A stretch of DNA of 64,000 nt from Incurvaria masculella (GCA_946894095.1 OX335651.1:4734501-4798500), one strand, 5' to 3'. Counted from the stretch's first letter, positions 10,319 to 20,892 are shown. Made by a program: numbers and translations. The notes: generated by a model not told the origin, from the letters alone.

Positions 10319-10348
10319 GTCCTGCCGTGCGCCATATGCCGCGCTTAA
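10319..10348. repeat. LINE 3'-end tag fragment
   Basis: GTGCGCCATATGCCGCGCTTAA matches the 3' end of the LINE fragment at 5602-5910. A TTAA MITE is inserted exactly at the TTAA of this tag. Confidence 0.55.
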
Positions 10349-10712
10349 GGCTGTTCCGACCCATATAAAATTGTTTGCACACATAACGCAAAAAGTATTG
10401 CACTTTAAGCCACGAATTAATAATAAAAGTTTAATATAGTCATATTACTTGCAGCGAAAACAATTTCACAATTTCAGGATTATTGGTTTTGTTACAATTT
10501 ATTTAAATACGATTTTTATTTAACAGCGCCATCTAACGGTGTAAAACTTCTAATCGGCAATTACAACGAAACCATAAAACCTGAAATTGTGAATATGTTT
10601 TCGCTGCAACTACTATGGCTATATTAAATATTTTTGACGAATTCGTGCTTTAAAGTGCAATACTTTTTGCGTTCTGTGTAAAAAAACATTGTATGGGTCG
10701 GAACATCCTTAA
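10345..10712. mobile_element. MITE family D, long palindrome, TTAA-flanked
   Basis: Element 10349-10708 (360 bp) lies between TTAA at 10345-10348 and 10709-10712. Its termini are GGCTGTTCCGACCCAT and the reverse complement of GGATGTTCCGACCCAT. The arms pair imperfectly for about 150 bp (AACGCAAAAAGTATTGCAC, TGCAGCGAAAACA and others recur inverted). The centre carries CAGCGCCATCTAACGG. Non-coding. Confidence 0.88.
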
Positions 10713-11118
10713 AGGTAAAATATCCTTAACGATAAAGTAATAAAAATATAAATATTCTGTTGGTTGTACTAGCTTCCTAAATAATTATTTACATTCTTTG
10801 CAGGGCCTAGGATAGGGGTTTCTAACATAAAACACGCTGAAACATTTAAGAAGCCTGCGAGGGTAATATTTATCCTACGTGAGGCTTTATTTGCTTTACC
10901 TTTAGAAAATAACGGCGACATCCAGGCCCAGTCGGAGTTTCCACGAAAATTGTCGAGAGCTGTGCGTGAGTGTCACTCAACGCTTACTCGGTTTTATTAT
11001 GTCTTAAGAAGGCTTCAGTCATTTCGACACTCTTTCTTTTCAGTTATATTAGCCTGGATAGTAATTTTTTTTTTGCATCTTCCACTCCTTTTCTCACCAA
11101 ATAATTAGAAAACCCTCG
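10713..11118. other. Spacer, nothing recognised
   Basis: No supported feature. Confidence 0.5.
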
Positions 11119-11426
11119 TTTTTAGGGTTCCGTACCCAAAGGGTGAAAACGGAACCCTTTTACTAAGCCTCCGCTGTCCGTCCGTCCGTCCGTCTGTCTG
11201 TCCGTCCGTCACAGGGCTGTATCTCAGTAACCGTAACAGATAGACAGCTGAAATATTCACAGAGTGTGTATTTATTTTGCCGCTATAACAACAAATAGGT
11301 AAGATTAAGAAATAATTAAAATTAAAGGGGGTCCCCATACAAAAAACGTGATTTTTTTGTATACATTTTTTTACGATGGTACGGAACCCTTCGTGTGCAA
11401 GTCCGACTCGCACTTGGCCGGTTTTT
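11119..11426 (+). repeat. (TCCG)n-bearing repeat, first of tandem pair
   Basis: Full copy from TTTTTAGGGTTCCG to CACTTGGCCGGTTTTT. Its last T-run is directly followed by AGGGTTCCG of the next copy, so the two are head-to-tail and share the T-tract. Confidence 0.92.
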
Positions 11427-11747
11427 AGGGTTCCGTACCCAAAGGGTGAAAACCCTATTACTAAGCCTCCGCTGTCCGTCCGTCCGTCCGTCCGTCCGTC
11501 CGTCCGTCCGTCCGTCCGTCTGTCTGTCTGTCTGTCACAGGGCTGTATCTCAGTAACCGTAACAGGTAGACAGCTGAAATTTTCGCAGAGTGTGTATTTA
11601 TTTTGCCGCTATAACAACAAATAGGTAAGATTAAAAAATAATTAAAATTAAAACTTACAATTAAAATTACAAAAAACCAGATTTTTTTGTTTTATTTTTT
11701 ACGATGGTACGGAACCCTTCGTGTGCGAGTCCGACTCGCACTTGGCC
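11422..11747 (+). repeat. (TCCG)n-bearing repeat, second of tandem pair, expanded array
   Basis: Same order as the first copy, but the microsatellite is expanded (TCCG and TCTG units, about 11474-11540) and ACGG beside AACCC is deleted near 11450. The 82-codon frame across it is a microsatellite artefact. Confidence 0.92.
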
Positions 11748-12836
11748 GGTTTTTTATTTTATTTATGAGAGAGGTGTCGTGGGAAAACCGGTAGGATTAA
11801 TGTTCCTTTCGCTAAATATTGTTCGCACGGTTTTTTTCACGCCATTTTAAAACTGAGACAGGCCACACAATGACGCAATCCGTTTTGTCATCCCATAGTA
11901 GTGACTGGAATAAGATTTTTTTTCTGTGCTCGCTAATGAATAACAAAAAAAAAAGTTTTGTCAATCCGATTGCTACCCAACTGCACAGGATCACCCTGGA
12001 CTAATGCTGGACTAATCTGAAAATTACATCATAAACGGTCACGACGCCGTCACTTCCTGTTGAACATTCACCCGAGCGCAGCTTCTAAACTTCCAAACTG
12101 CACAGGACCACCCGCTGGGCTAATCTGAACATTGCGAGATTGACGGGAGGACTGAAGCTCTGCCTCTTTGACAGCAAAAGTCTCGCGTCAGTGTCGCAGT
12201 CTCTTTCACAGGATTTTTTTCCTTTCTAGCTCTCATCCGCGAGTTCGATTATCTAATCGATCTGTTAACAATTAATTAGCTTCTGCAACCGCAATATACA
12301 TACGCTACTTTCAACCGTTACCACGCACAACAGGCCCGCGATTCTTTGCTATCTGCAAAGAACAAGATTGGAAGGAAGATTCCGATTTTAACTTAGTGCC
12401 TTCATAACGTGTACGTGACTGTCATCTCAAAGACGCTTCGTCTCTGCTTCGTTTCACTTTTTGTTTCCAATCAGATGGCTGCAAACGTTTCAACCCTTTG
12501 ATAAAACACAACAAGCGTTCGAGCTCAATGGAGCTTCGTCTTAAAGGATCGCGTCAATAATTTTGATGTTTACTGCCGACATCGTTTTCTCTCTTTTATA
12601 TAGCGCCGAAATTCGCTTACGAGCCTAGGTAAACATATACATATATATAGTATACAAATATCCAGGCTTATATCCGATGATATGTATTGTATTGTAATGT
12701 ATGCATTGTATGTATGCGTTGTGTTAGAAAATGATATTTTTTTTGTTTTGATTACATAGGTATCTGCATACATCTATCCTTTCATTTAAATTTGATTCCT
12801 CGTTTATAATTATCATTACTCATCTGGTAAACATAT
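11748..12836. other. Intergenic stretch, weak internal duplication
   Basis: No gene was recognised. AACTGCACAGGAYCACCC followed by a GGRCTAATCTGAA motif occurs twice (about 11980-12020 and 12096-12137), an imperfect duplication of about 115 bp spacing. The rest is AT-rich. Confidence 0.5.
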
Positions 12837-13225
12837 GTCAGCCTCAGTGGCCCAGTGGCCCGACACTTCGGCGATCGCTCTCCGAAGTTAAGCAACGCTG
12901 GGTCCGGTCTGGCCTTGGATGGGTGACCATTCGACCGTTGAGAGAGGCTGGCCGTGGTTCGGATTCCACGTTAAGCTGTAGGTCCCCTTCCTTACTTACT
13001 AGGTGGTAGGGTTTATCCCGCCCGGGTTGGTACCATCGCATTGGATGAACGATGGTCGAAGCGGCAATGAAAATTGTCCGTGTTTTCCATCCAGTTCAAT
13101 GTAGCCGTGCAATATAAGGAAGGTCCTGGCATGGCACCTAGTTCCCATGTGGTGTGTTGGGCTAATACCATGACAGAACGTGTGGTATTAGCCATCCATG
13201 TCCAGTCACATAAAAAAAAACATAT
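12829..13225 (+). mobile_element. 5S rRNA-derived SINE, copy 2, with target duplication
   Basis: Element 12837-13220 is nearly identical to the copy at 6898. AAACATAT stands directly before the head (12829-12836) and again at the end of the A-tail (13218-13225), as expected for a target-primed insertion, although the leading A residues could belong to the tail. High similarity and an intact duplication suggest a fairly recent insertion. Confidence 0.92.
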
Positions 13226-14267
13226 AAAACCTACAGGTGATATTAAATCTTCGTTTAATGTAAAAGCCCGAAAATACTAGGACAATCCATTAAATTTATT
13301 CCCGGTACATTTATTTATGTGCTGTGTAATGCGAGTGGATTTTATGGGGTGGATAAATTAATAGATTTTAACCAATTACTCCAAAATCAAAAATAAACAT
13401 TACGAATGTAATACGGGATAAAGTTAGCGGGGTTTTAACAAAGAATTTCCGGTGGTCTACACCCGGCATTAAAATATTTTTTTGATTCCCGAATGCCAGG
13501 GAAAAGCCAGGTTTAAACGTGCGCTCGACAACTGAAAAAACGTACATAAATATGTTCATCAAATAAAACATTTTAATTATGTTTATTAACATGGTAATCA
13601 TTTTGAGTGAGGGCTGTATAAACACTTGCTTTTATTCATATTTTCAGGTTACAACCATCACATTAGTTCTGATGAAATGCGACTTTACAATATGTTACAT
13701 GGTCATTAATAGATTGGTTACCCAAATATTTTTTTTCAGTCAATGTAACGTCACCTAACTTTAATTTTGTAAGTTAAGCGTTACTGTGTGTGCGTCCTTG
13801 TTCTCATAGGTTCTTCAATGAGTATTTTTTCTTTAAATACTTACGGTTGACCGGTGTGTGATTCCTTTCCAATTAATAATCTGGATTGCATGATGTGACC
13901 AAAACGTCACTTAATTTAGTTCCCGCCACCACCGCTCGGCGGCGCCAGCCGCATCGCGCACGTGTCGCGTGTTGTTTGTGTCAACGTATTTATTTTTATT
14001 GCCCGGTCAGTTCGCTACTTTATTGCCTAATGACGGGCGACGGCAGAGTTACGAGCGAGCCGCTAGATGTCGCCAGGCGATATACTCGGACGTTCAAAAA
14101 CCAACATCGTTAGAAATTTAACAAAATTGTGCCGGACGCTCGCTGGTCTATGGGCTGGCGGACATTAGGGTACTATTATTTTATATTCCGATGAACATAA
14201 TTGATTACTTTTGTAGATCTTATTTGATTTTAAGTGTTTGATTGAAAGCAGAAAATACTATCAAACC
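13226..14267. other. Intergenic stretch with CpG-rich patch at 13920-14090
   Basis: No gene was recognised. The patch at 13920-14090 is CpG-rich (GGCGGCGCCAGCCGCATCGC) and could be a promoter or a retroelement leader. The 75-codon frame there has no domain. Confidence 0.4.
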
Positions 14268-14300
14268 ACTAGTTGAGTACCCGGCTCCGCTCGGGTCTAA
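14268..14300 (-). mobile_element. Helitron 3' terminus, isolated
   Basis: Minus strand: GACCCGAGCGGAGCCGGGTA forms a short GC hairpin, followed by CTCAA, CTAG and T. This is the hairpin plus CTAG|T signature of a Helitron 3' end. I cannot locate a matching 5' end. Confidence 0.5.
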
Positions 14301-14560
14301 TTCGATTTGGACTGATGTCGGGCTGAATTATTTCCTGGATAAAAAGTAACCCGAAAGGCTGGACTAAAATGCTCGTCCACGACAAAATATCTATACAAAA
14401 TATCTATACAAAATTTGACCTTATCTTTTGAGCCGTAATGGCGTGGCGTTGGAGAAACATCCAAATATTGCCAATTATTGTAGACATTTAGGGTCCTTTT
14501 TTTAAGAGCATGTGCCGCCGGAACCTTTCTGCACTGGCACTGCTGCAATGACAGTTTAAT

Positions 14561-14618
14561 GGTACGTATCAGCCCAAACGGGATTAACCCTACCACTTAG
14601 TAAATAAGGAAGGGGACA
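14561..14618 (-). mobile_element. SINE body fragment
   Basis: Minus strand matches the TCCCCTTCCTTATTTACTA, GGTAGGGTTAATCCCG and GGTACCAT-like blocks of the shared SINE body. Confidence 0.55.
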
Positions 14619-14909
14619 TTAAGTTACTACACCTAGTTTCGACTTTTTGTAACTCCAAATCTTATTGAAAAAAATGGTTTCACTAACGACTTAATTAGAG
14701 TGTGAAATTATTTTAAGTTTTGCTTATGAAACACAATTTTCAGTTACTTATTATGCGCATATTATTATGTGGTTTAATTTTAAGTAAAATATTTCTCATC
14801 GAGCAATTACTTATTTCATTACAAGAGTAAGTAAGCCTTGGTTTGCCGAGCTCAAGTCCACGTAGCCTGGTTTTCATCAATTGGTGATTTATTTTAATCC
14901 ACACTTAAA

Positions 14910-15022
14910 GGGCCTCTATTACTGAAGTGCTGATTATATTGTACTGGTATTGATTGCAAACTGCCAAGAAATGCTTTTAATATGTGGCGATTAAGCTGAT
15001 CAGCAGTATGTGAAAAAGGCCC
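14910..15022. mobile_element. MITE family E, GGGCC termini, copy 1
   Basis: Bounded by GGGCCTCTATTACTGAAGTG and the complement of GGGCCTTTTTCACATACTGC. Its reverse complement aligns along its length with 42616-42728 (shared CCACATATTAA and TTGCAATCAATAC). About 113 bp, non-coding. Target duplication is not clear. Confidence 0.72.
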
Positions 15023-15115
15023 GTCTATTCAAAACTCTGCCCTCTTTATTAAAAAAGCGGTAACTACATATTATATTAATACATACATAATATATACATA
15101 CTACATAATATATTC

Positions 15116-15521
15116 GAGCGGCTCGTAGCCTAGTGGCGCGAGGACTGGACTAGCGTTCAGAGGCCTGGGTTCAATTCCGACTTGCACCACTGTCTTTCTC
15201 TTTCCGAGTTTGATACGTGCATTTCGTCACAATGCGAGCTGCCCCATGGTTCGGAACCCATGTAAAACTGTAGGTCCCCTTCCCCTACTAGGTGGTAGGG
15301 TTTAAGCCCGCCCGGGTTGGTACCATCGCATTGGATGAAAAGATGGTCGAAGCGGCAATGAAAAATTGTCCGTGTTTTCCATCCAGTTCAATGTAGCCGT
15401 GCTCATAAAGGGAAGGTCCTGGCATGGCACCAAATTCCTTCGGGAATGTGGTGTATTGGGCTAATACCATAACAGTAGTTGTGCGGTATTAGCCATCCAT
15501 GTCAGATCGCATAAAAAAAAA
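15116..15521 (+). mobile_element. tRNA-derived SINE, near full length
   Basis: GAGCGGCTCGTAGCCTAGTGG head, GGTTCAATTCC B-box at about 15168, body and a GATCGCAT plus A-run tail. Very close to the copies at 3599, 43036 and 51428. Confidence 0.93.
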
Positions 15522-16217
15522 TATGGGCCTCACATGTAGTTACCGCCTGTTTAATAAGGAGGGCAGAATTATTCTTCCACTTTTATAAAATAAAATTATT
15601 ACTAAATAAGCAAAAGTAATCTCCGTAGTATTTTAAATATCGTTTTAATTAGTTTTAATGTTGCTAAATAGATTTTAATCATTTTACGAAAACAAAGTAA
15701 GCTATAAAGTCTCCAGTATATTTGTTTCTTCTGTTGAAAATATTTCTAAAGATACGTCAATAAATTAATTTCATGTTCAATTAAACTCAATTTATTCCTG
15801 ATGTTGTATTTAATATATTACTCCTTTCACTTTACTGATTAATAATGTCAAATTCGATACGTAATGAATTGGAGATTTCCCTAACTGGGTCTATTCGTTC
15901 ATTTATTATTTACCTGTAAGTAGGCGGGGTTCAGGTCGAGCCTTGTGTCTATTTCCGTATTTCAGGCATGTAGGACCAGCGCTCCCGTCAGCGTTTATTT
16001 AAGCCGGTTGAGTCTGCCAATTAGCATGACCTCAGAAGAGAAAACGAAGGAGAGGTGTCATGTGGTTGTTTCTCGACGTATGGAGAAATTTTGCATCTTA
16101 ATGGCAGTAAAAAAAAGCCATCGCGCGCGAATTTTCTCCCGAAATACTAAGTCAACTCCCACTCACACAAACCCTCATTATATCTGTCACTGTGTTAGCA
16201 TGAGGCATGCACGTTTT
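15522..16217. other. AT-rich stretch, nothing recognised
   Basis: No supported gene. The 147-codon frame at 15945-16388 runs into the antisense of a retroelement fragment and is not credible. Confidence 0.5.
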
Positions 16218-16385
16218 CAGTCAGTCAGCGTATTTGCGTCCACTGCTGGACATACGCCTCTCCAATTTTTTACCCAGTCCTCCCGGCTCCCAGCGGTACG
16301 GCACCACTGCTTTCCGCCAACGCAATTGATGTCGTCGTCCCACCTGGCGGGTGGTCTTCCCACACTCCGTTTTCCTGTCCACGTT
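16218..16385 (-). pseudogene. RTE-type ORF2 C-terminal fragment
   Basis: On the minus strand the frame reads WTGKRSVGRPPARWDDDI, then NCVGGKQWCRTAGSREDW. It then shifts by one base before the equivalent of GEAYVQQWT. W-x-P-x-x-G-K-R-S-V-G-R-P-x-x-R-W-x-D-D-I is the C-terminal signature of endonuclease-reverse transcriptase ORFs of an RTE/Jockey-related group common in moths. The better-preserved plus-strand relative is at 41114-41377. A frameshift and absence of the catalytic domains make it a dead fragment. Confidence 0.75.
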
Positions 16386-16872
16386 TAAGTAGTTTAAAAA
16401 AAACGTTTTAGACGAATTACAAAATCAGTAAGGAAGTATTTACAGTTTTTATTGGAGCCCAAGCCTTAACTCTTAACGGTCGAACGTCACCCATCTAAAA
16501 TAAGACTTCGCTAAGTGTTTCTGAACCTCAAGATCGAGCCACTGGCCGTCGAGGCTGAAAGAGTTTTTCACAATATTCTGGAGCTTACAATTAAGAGGAT
16601 AACGAGGTGATCAATCTCGATATAATGGCTTGTGCTCGATTCCTCAGTCAAATTTAGAAATATGTTTCTAATATTTTTCCCATTAAATGAATGAAGTCAG
16701 AGCAACATATGTACGTTTTGGTTTTTTGTCGAAAAACTTAAGCGTGGTGACATGAAAAGATTGTTCGATTCTACTAGAGAACATTCTCCTTTTTTCGTCG
16801 GTTATCAAATTTAGTAAATTCAAAGAGTGGTATTCTCATGAGATCATATTTTCGAATGCTTACGGGCGCACC
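16386..16872. other. Spacer, nothing recognised
   Basis: No supported feature. Confidence 0.5.
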
Positions 16873-17513
16873 TTAAGGCCCTGGTACTAGCCAAATCGCA
16901 AAGTTAGACGAGGCACCCCAAGTTAACTAACTAAGGGCCGAGTGCACGAAAGGACAAACAATCAAAATCAACGTCAAAGTATGATCAAACACGTCACTTT
17001 GTGTGGACAGTATGGAAGGAACTCTATGTGGATCACTAAAAGTGACGTGTGTGAACATTGATTAACTCAGCCGTCTCTTCGTGCAACCGGGGCTTAGTCT
17101 GACGATTATAAGTGTCATTCTTACAATATATGATTCCTTGTCTAGGAGTCAACCTATTTTTGTTAATGTATGTTTCCTTTTTCTATACAAAATACATTGC
17201 GGAAACGGTGTCCATTTCCGAACTTTTTTGACTAAATGTAGAAATCTAAAAGCAAATGGAACTTTTTGTTTATGCATATATGCTGTTTTTTCTTATATCT
17301 AGAAATCGAATTACTTTCATATTTCTAATGAGAAAAATCAACTTTTTTATTTTTATTATTGTTTAAATAAATGATGGAATCAAAAAATATTAACAATCCA
17401 TTATCAGTCTGGAGTTCTATTTGGATTTGCTGAAGCGTTTCACAAAATATTATTACATTTGTTAAAAAGTGCATTTGTATGGCGCGAGTAGTTGGCTAGT
17501 CCTAGCGCCTTAA
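16873..17513. mobile_element. MITE family F, TTAA-flanked, copy 1 (interrupted)
   Basis: Element 16877-17509 lies between TTAA at 16873-16876 and 17510-17513. Its ends are GGCCCTGGTACTAGCCAA and the complement of GGCGCTAGGACTAGCCAA. Removing the nested element plus one 3-bp duplication (162 bp) leaves 471 bp, exactly the length of the uninterrupted copy at 52069-52539. Confidence 0.9.
16932..17096. mobile_element. MITE family C, nested copy 2
   Basis: Element 16935-17093 (GGGCCGAGTGCACGAAAGG ... TTCGTGCAACCGGGGC) is flanked by TAA and TTA. The homologous site in the family F copy at 52069 reads AACTAAGTCTG without the insert, so this is a genuine insertion with an empty paralogous site. Confidence 0.9.
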
Positions 17514-18059
17514 GTTATGAAACAAATGATTTTTATATGGAAGAAAACTCTGGTTTCGGCATACATTAGTAGAAAATACATTCCCCAAGGAAATTTCGGT
17601 GACAGCGATCACATGCGTAAGTCGCTCGGTTATTGGCGAACTTTACCCTTAACTTGACCTCAGACGAGACGTTCTGTCGAGGGAGTTGTCCGCAAGGACA
17701 GTCGGTAGAAGCCTTTGAAAAATTCAAACATCTATTCAAGCCAACCTTACCGCAGTGTATAATGTTTTTATGTAACTGGACGTTGAATTGACGAATTAAT
17801 TTGTTGAGAAATGGTAAAATTTAAAAAAAAAAATTAATAAAAATTCACCCTGCACTATGCATACGATACATATTACGATCCTTCGATATTCCTGGCCGAA
17901 CGTCGGACAATCTGTATATATATATGGCCTATCTTTGTCATGATAATAGTCCATATTATCACATGTGTCATGCCAAAACTTTCTTTGCCTTGCACGGCTA
18001 TGTTGAACTCGATGGAAAATATGATTTTTTTTTATTTCCGCTTTGAACATAGGCCCGAT
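17514..18059. other. Spacer, nothing recognised
   Basis: No supported feature. The 117-codon minus frame (17796-18149) runs into the palindrome that follows. Confidence 0.5.
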
Positions 18060-18698
18060 GGGAGTCGTATTCACTACGTATAATATGCACAACGTATAAT
18101 AGTATTTTTTTCCAAAAAATGAAAACCATGCATATCGTATAATATTCACAACGTATAATGTTATACGTTGTGCATGAGTTTAAAAATAAAATCAACTCTT
18201 TGCATCATGCAGAACGTCTAATAGTCACAACGTATAATATTCCTAACATGAATTCACAAAAAAAGAAAACCATGCAGAACGTATAATATGCCAAGTAGCA
18301 CTGCATAAAGCGCCCTAATAACGATACATTTAAGGCTGAAATTGCTACGAATCGATATTTGTTGAAGAGTAAAAATTTGCTACAACGCTAATTGAGACGG
18401 TCGAAAAGTCGCGTGCGAGTATACGCTTTAAAAGTATAGTCATAAGGGCGCTTATCGTATGAAAAGTTTTTGGATTATATGATATGCATGGTTTTCTTTT
18501 TTTGTTAAATAAAGATCATAATATTATACGTTGTGACTATTATACGTTATGCATGGAGAAATAAGTAATTTTATTTTTTAAACTTCGTCATGCACTACGT
18601 ATAAGATTATACGATCTGCCGATTATACGTTGTGCATGGTTTTATAATTTTGTTAAAATATGACATTATACGATCTGCATATTAGACGTTCTGCCGTT
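18060..18698. repeat. Palindromic element built of ACGTATAAT/GCATGG words
   Basis: Left arm (about 18120-18330) and right arm (about 18430-18690) are imperfect inverted repeats: AAAACCATGCA and AACGTATAATA on the left, TGCATGGTTTT and TATTATACGTT on the right. The centre pairs AGCGCCCTAATAACGATAC with GTATAGTCATAAGGGCGCT. ACGTATAAT or its complement recurs roughly ten times, including a compact palindrome near 18140-18175. It ends at a 16-C run. No coding capacity and class unknown. Confidence 0.7.
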
Positions 18699-18714
18699 CC
18701 CCCCCCCCCCCCCC
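18699..18714. repeat. Poly-C run (16 C)
   Basis: Sixteen consecutive C immediately follow the palindromic element and precede a SINE body fragment. Confidence 0.95.
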
Positions 18715-18757
18715 GATGGTACTCATCCGGTCGGAATTTACCCTAACACCTAGTTTA
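18715..18757 (-). mobile_element. SINE body fragment
   Basis: Minus strand resembles CTAGGTGTTAGGGTAAATTC, then CCGGATGAGTACCATC, a decayed form of the shared body. Confidence 0.45.
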
Positions 18758-18804
18758 GATGGATCCTTAGTTTATTAGGAATAATGATCAATCAAAAATT
18801 TTGC

Positions 18805-19102
18805 TTTTAGGGTTCCGTACCCAAAGGGTGAAAACGGAACCCTATTACTAAGCCTCCGCTGTCCGTCCGTCCGTCCGTCCGTCTGTCACAGGGCTGTATC
18901 TCATGAACCGTAACAGGTAGGAAGTTGAAATTTTCACAGATTATGTATTTATTTTGCCGCTATAACAACAAATAGGTAACATCATAAAATAATAATAATT
19001 AAAGGGGGGCCCCATACAAAAAACGTATTTTTTTTTAAATCTTGTGCGATGGTACGGAACCCTTCGTGTGCGAGTCCGACTCGCACTTGGCCGGTTTTTT
19101 TT
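18805..19102 (+). repeat. (TCCG)n-bearing repeat, full copy
   Basis: Complete from TTTTAGGGTTCCGTACCC to GCACTTGGCCGGTTTTTTTT, with GTGCGAGTCCGACTCGCAC hairpin and a short TCCG array. Confidence 0.93.
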
Positions 19103-19321
19103 AAAGAAATTTTAAAAACACAGACATACGGTTGCCTGCGGTAACCAGCTGTAATGACTAGATTTGATGATGAATAGATTTTCAATAATTCTGAATCCAA
19201 AACATTTCTTAACCCTTAAGCCATTATTTGACTATGGTGCTATGTATGTTTTTATCTTATTGGCTAAGAGTTATGTTAACATGTTATTCTATTGCATTTA
19301 CAATAAATAAAATTTTCGCAT

Positions 19322-19460
19322 TCAATGAACGATGACCGAAGCGGCAATGAAAATTATCCGTGTTCTCCAGGGCCAAGCTATGCAATACATGGAAGGTCCT
19401 GGCATGGCACCTAGTTTCCATGTGCTGTATATTCATGCCCAGTTCCATAAAAAATTGGCA
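19322..19460 (+). mobile_element. SINE body fragment (5S-type subfamily)
   Basis: GAACGATGACCGAAGCGGCA, GCAATACATGGAAGGTCCTG and CAGTTCCATAAAAAA match the 3' half of the 5S-headed SINE; the middle is shortened. Confidence 0.75.
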
Positions 19461-19868
19461 GTTTTGAAAAGAAATACCAAAAAACCCGAAAACTTCATAA
19501 AACGTGAAGCGCGTTCGCGGTCCTCGCTTCCGTTATATAACTTGGATGTCATCCATCAAATGTGACACAAGACGACAGAGATACATAATATGTACCTACA
19601 TTGAGACAGCGCTCCGATACTGTAACAGGCGAGTGAACTTTCATTAAAATGTATCTTGAAATGTTACCAACCTTTATTATGATCGGTATATTTGATTCTA
19701 CTGAATATTTCTCTAAACTTTCGATAAGGTTTAATCAGCGGTTAGGGATGTCACTAACTATGAGAATATTTATTGCTATCTGCCAATATCTTGTGATATT
19801 ATTATTATTTCAGTGAGAGGGATAACCATAACTTAATTATTTCGACAAACCGTGTTAAGGCCTTAGAT
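19461..19868. other. Spacer, nothing recognised
   Basis: No supported feature. Confidence 0.5.
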
Positions 19869-20075
19869 AAAAAACCGGCCAAGTGCGAGTCCGACGCACG
19901 CGAAGGGTTCGGTTTTTTATTTGGGGCTCCTATTATTTAACCGATTTATTGTTATAGCAGCAAAATAAATGCAAACTCTGTGAACATTTTAGCTGCCTAC
20001 TTACTACGGTTGATTAGATACAGGCCTGTGACGGACGGACGGACATCGGAGGCTTGGTAATAGGGTTCACCTTCA
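19869..20075 (-). repeat. (TCCG)n-bearing repeat, partial and diverged
   Basis: AAAACCGGCCAAGTGCGAGT, TTATAGCAGCAAAATAAATG and ACGGACGGACATCGGAGGC keep the family order; the final stem-loop is missing. Confidence 0.85.
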
Positions 20076-20730
20076 GGCTGTCACCATCACATTATATTTT
20101 TAGGGGGTATATATATTACAATATAAATTTAGTTTTATTATATATAATATATTATATTACAATACAATTTAGGGTAGCCTTTTTCAAATTTAATAGACAC
20201 AAAAATAGACGGTATTTAATAATATAAACCACTAACATCTTCTAACTATTCCTAACGTATACACACGCAATTTTCACAAACAAATATTTGTTTAAATTAT
20301 ACCACATAGAATAGATAGATACATAAATAGATAAATAAAAGATCAGATAATTAGCGAATAACGAAAAGTCACAATTTAAAATGAAACATAAGGATATTGT
20401 GACACATTTAACATATGCTTACATAGGTATTACCTATTAGGTATTACCGTCCTGCGAAGATACTTTCCTTCAGACGGATTTCTTTTTCTTATAATGATAC
20501 GGCGAGTCAAAAAATATATCGAATATTTTCAATTAAAATATATTTAACGCTATAGAATTTGCGAGAGAATCCAGTTCAATCTCGAAAACACCTTCGTATT
20601 GCTACCCAAATATAATCCAATAAGGGAAGTGAGGATACAAAAATATTGGTAGACTGCATCTGGGTTCATCCCTTACCTGAACTCCACCGAAGCTACTTTA
20701 TTTAATTAGAAGGGCGCTCCTGCCGCCCCT
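20076..20730. other. AT-rich spacer, nothing recognised
   Basis: Strongly AT-rich between 20090 and 20400. No supported gene. Confidence 0.5.
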
Positions 20731-20746
20731 CCCCCCCCCCCCCCCC
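20731..20746. repeat. Poly-C run (16 C)
   Basis: Sixteen consecutive C within TGCCGCCCCT...GCAACCCTGC. Confidence 0.95.
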
Positions 20747-20892
20747 GCAACCCTGCAGCGCGGATATACGATAAAATGGGGCACAGTTTTCCATTTTCCG
20801 AACGATGCACCGACACATCCGTTATCAGGGGATCACTACAAAACGCACTCGGGTGCCAAATGCCCGGACTATGAAAAATGTTGAGTGTTGAA

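Noticed and set aside
11376..11624. Protein frames rich in SVRP or TDGR repeats across TCCG arrays (also 25208-25447 and 11105-11413)
   Set aside because: Translations of a microsatellite inside a dispersed repeat.
15945..16388. 147-residue plus-strand frame
   Set aside because: Its distal part is the antisense of an RTE ORF2 fragment, and the proximal part has no recognisable domain.
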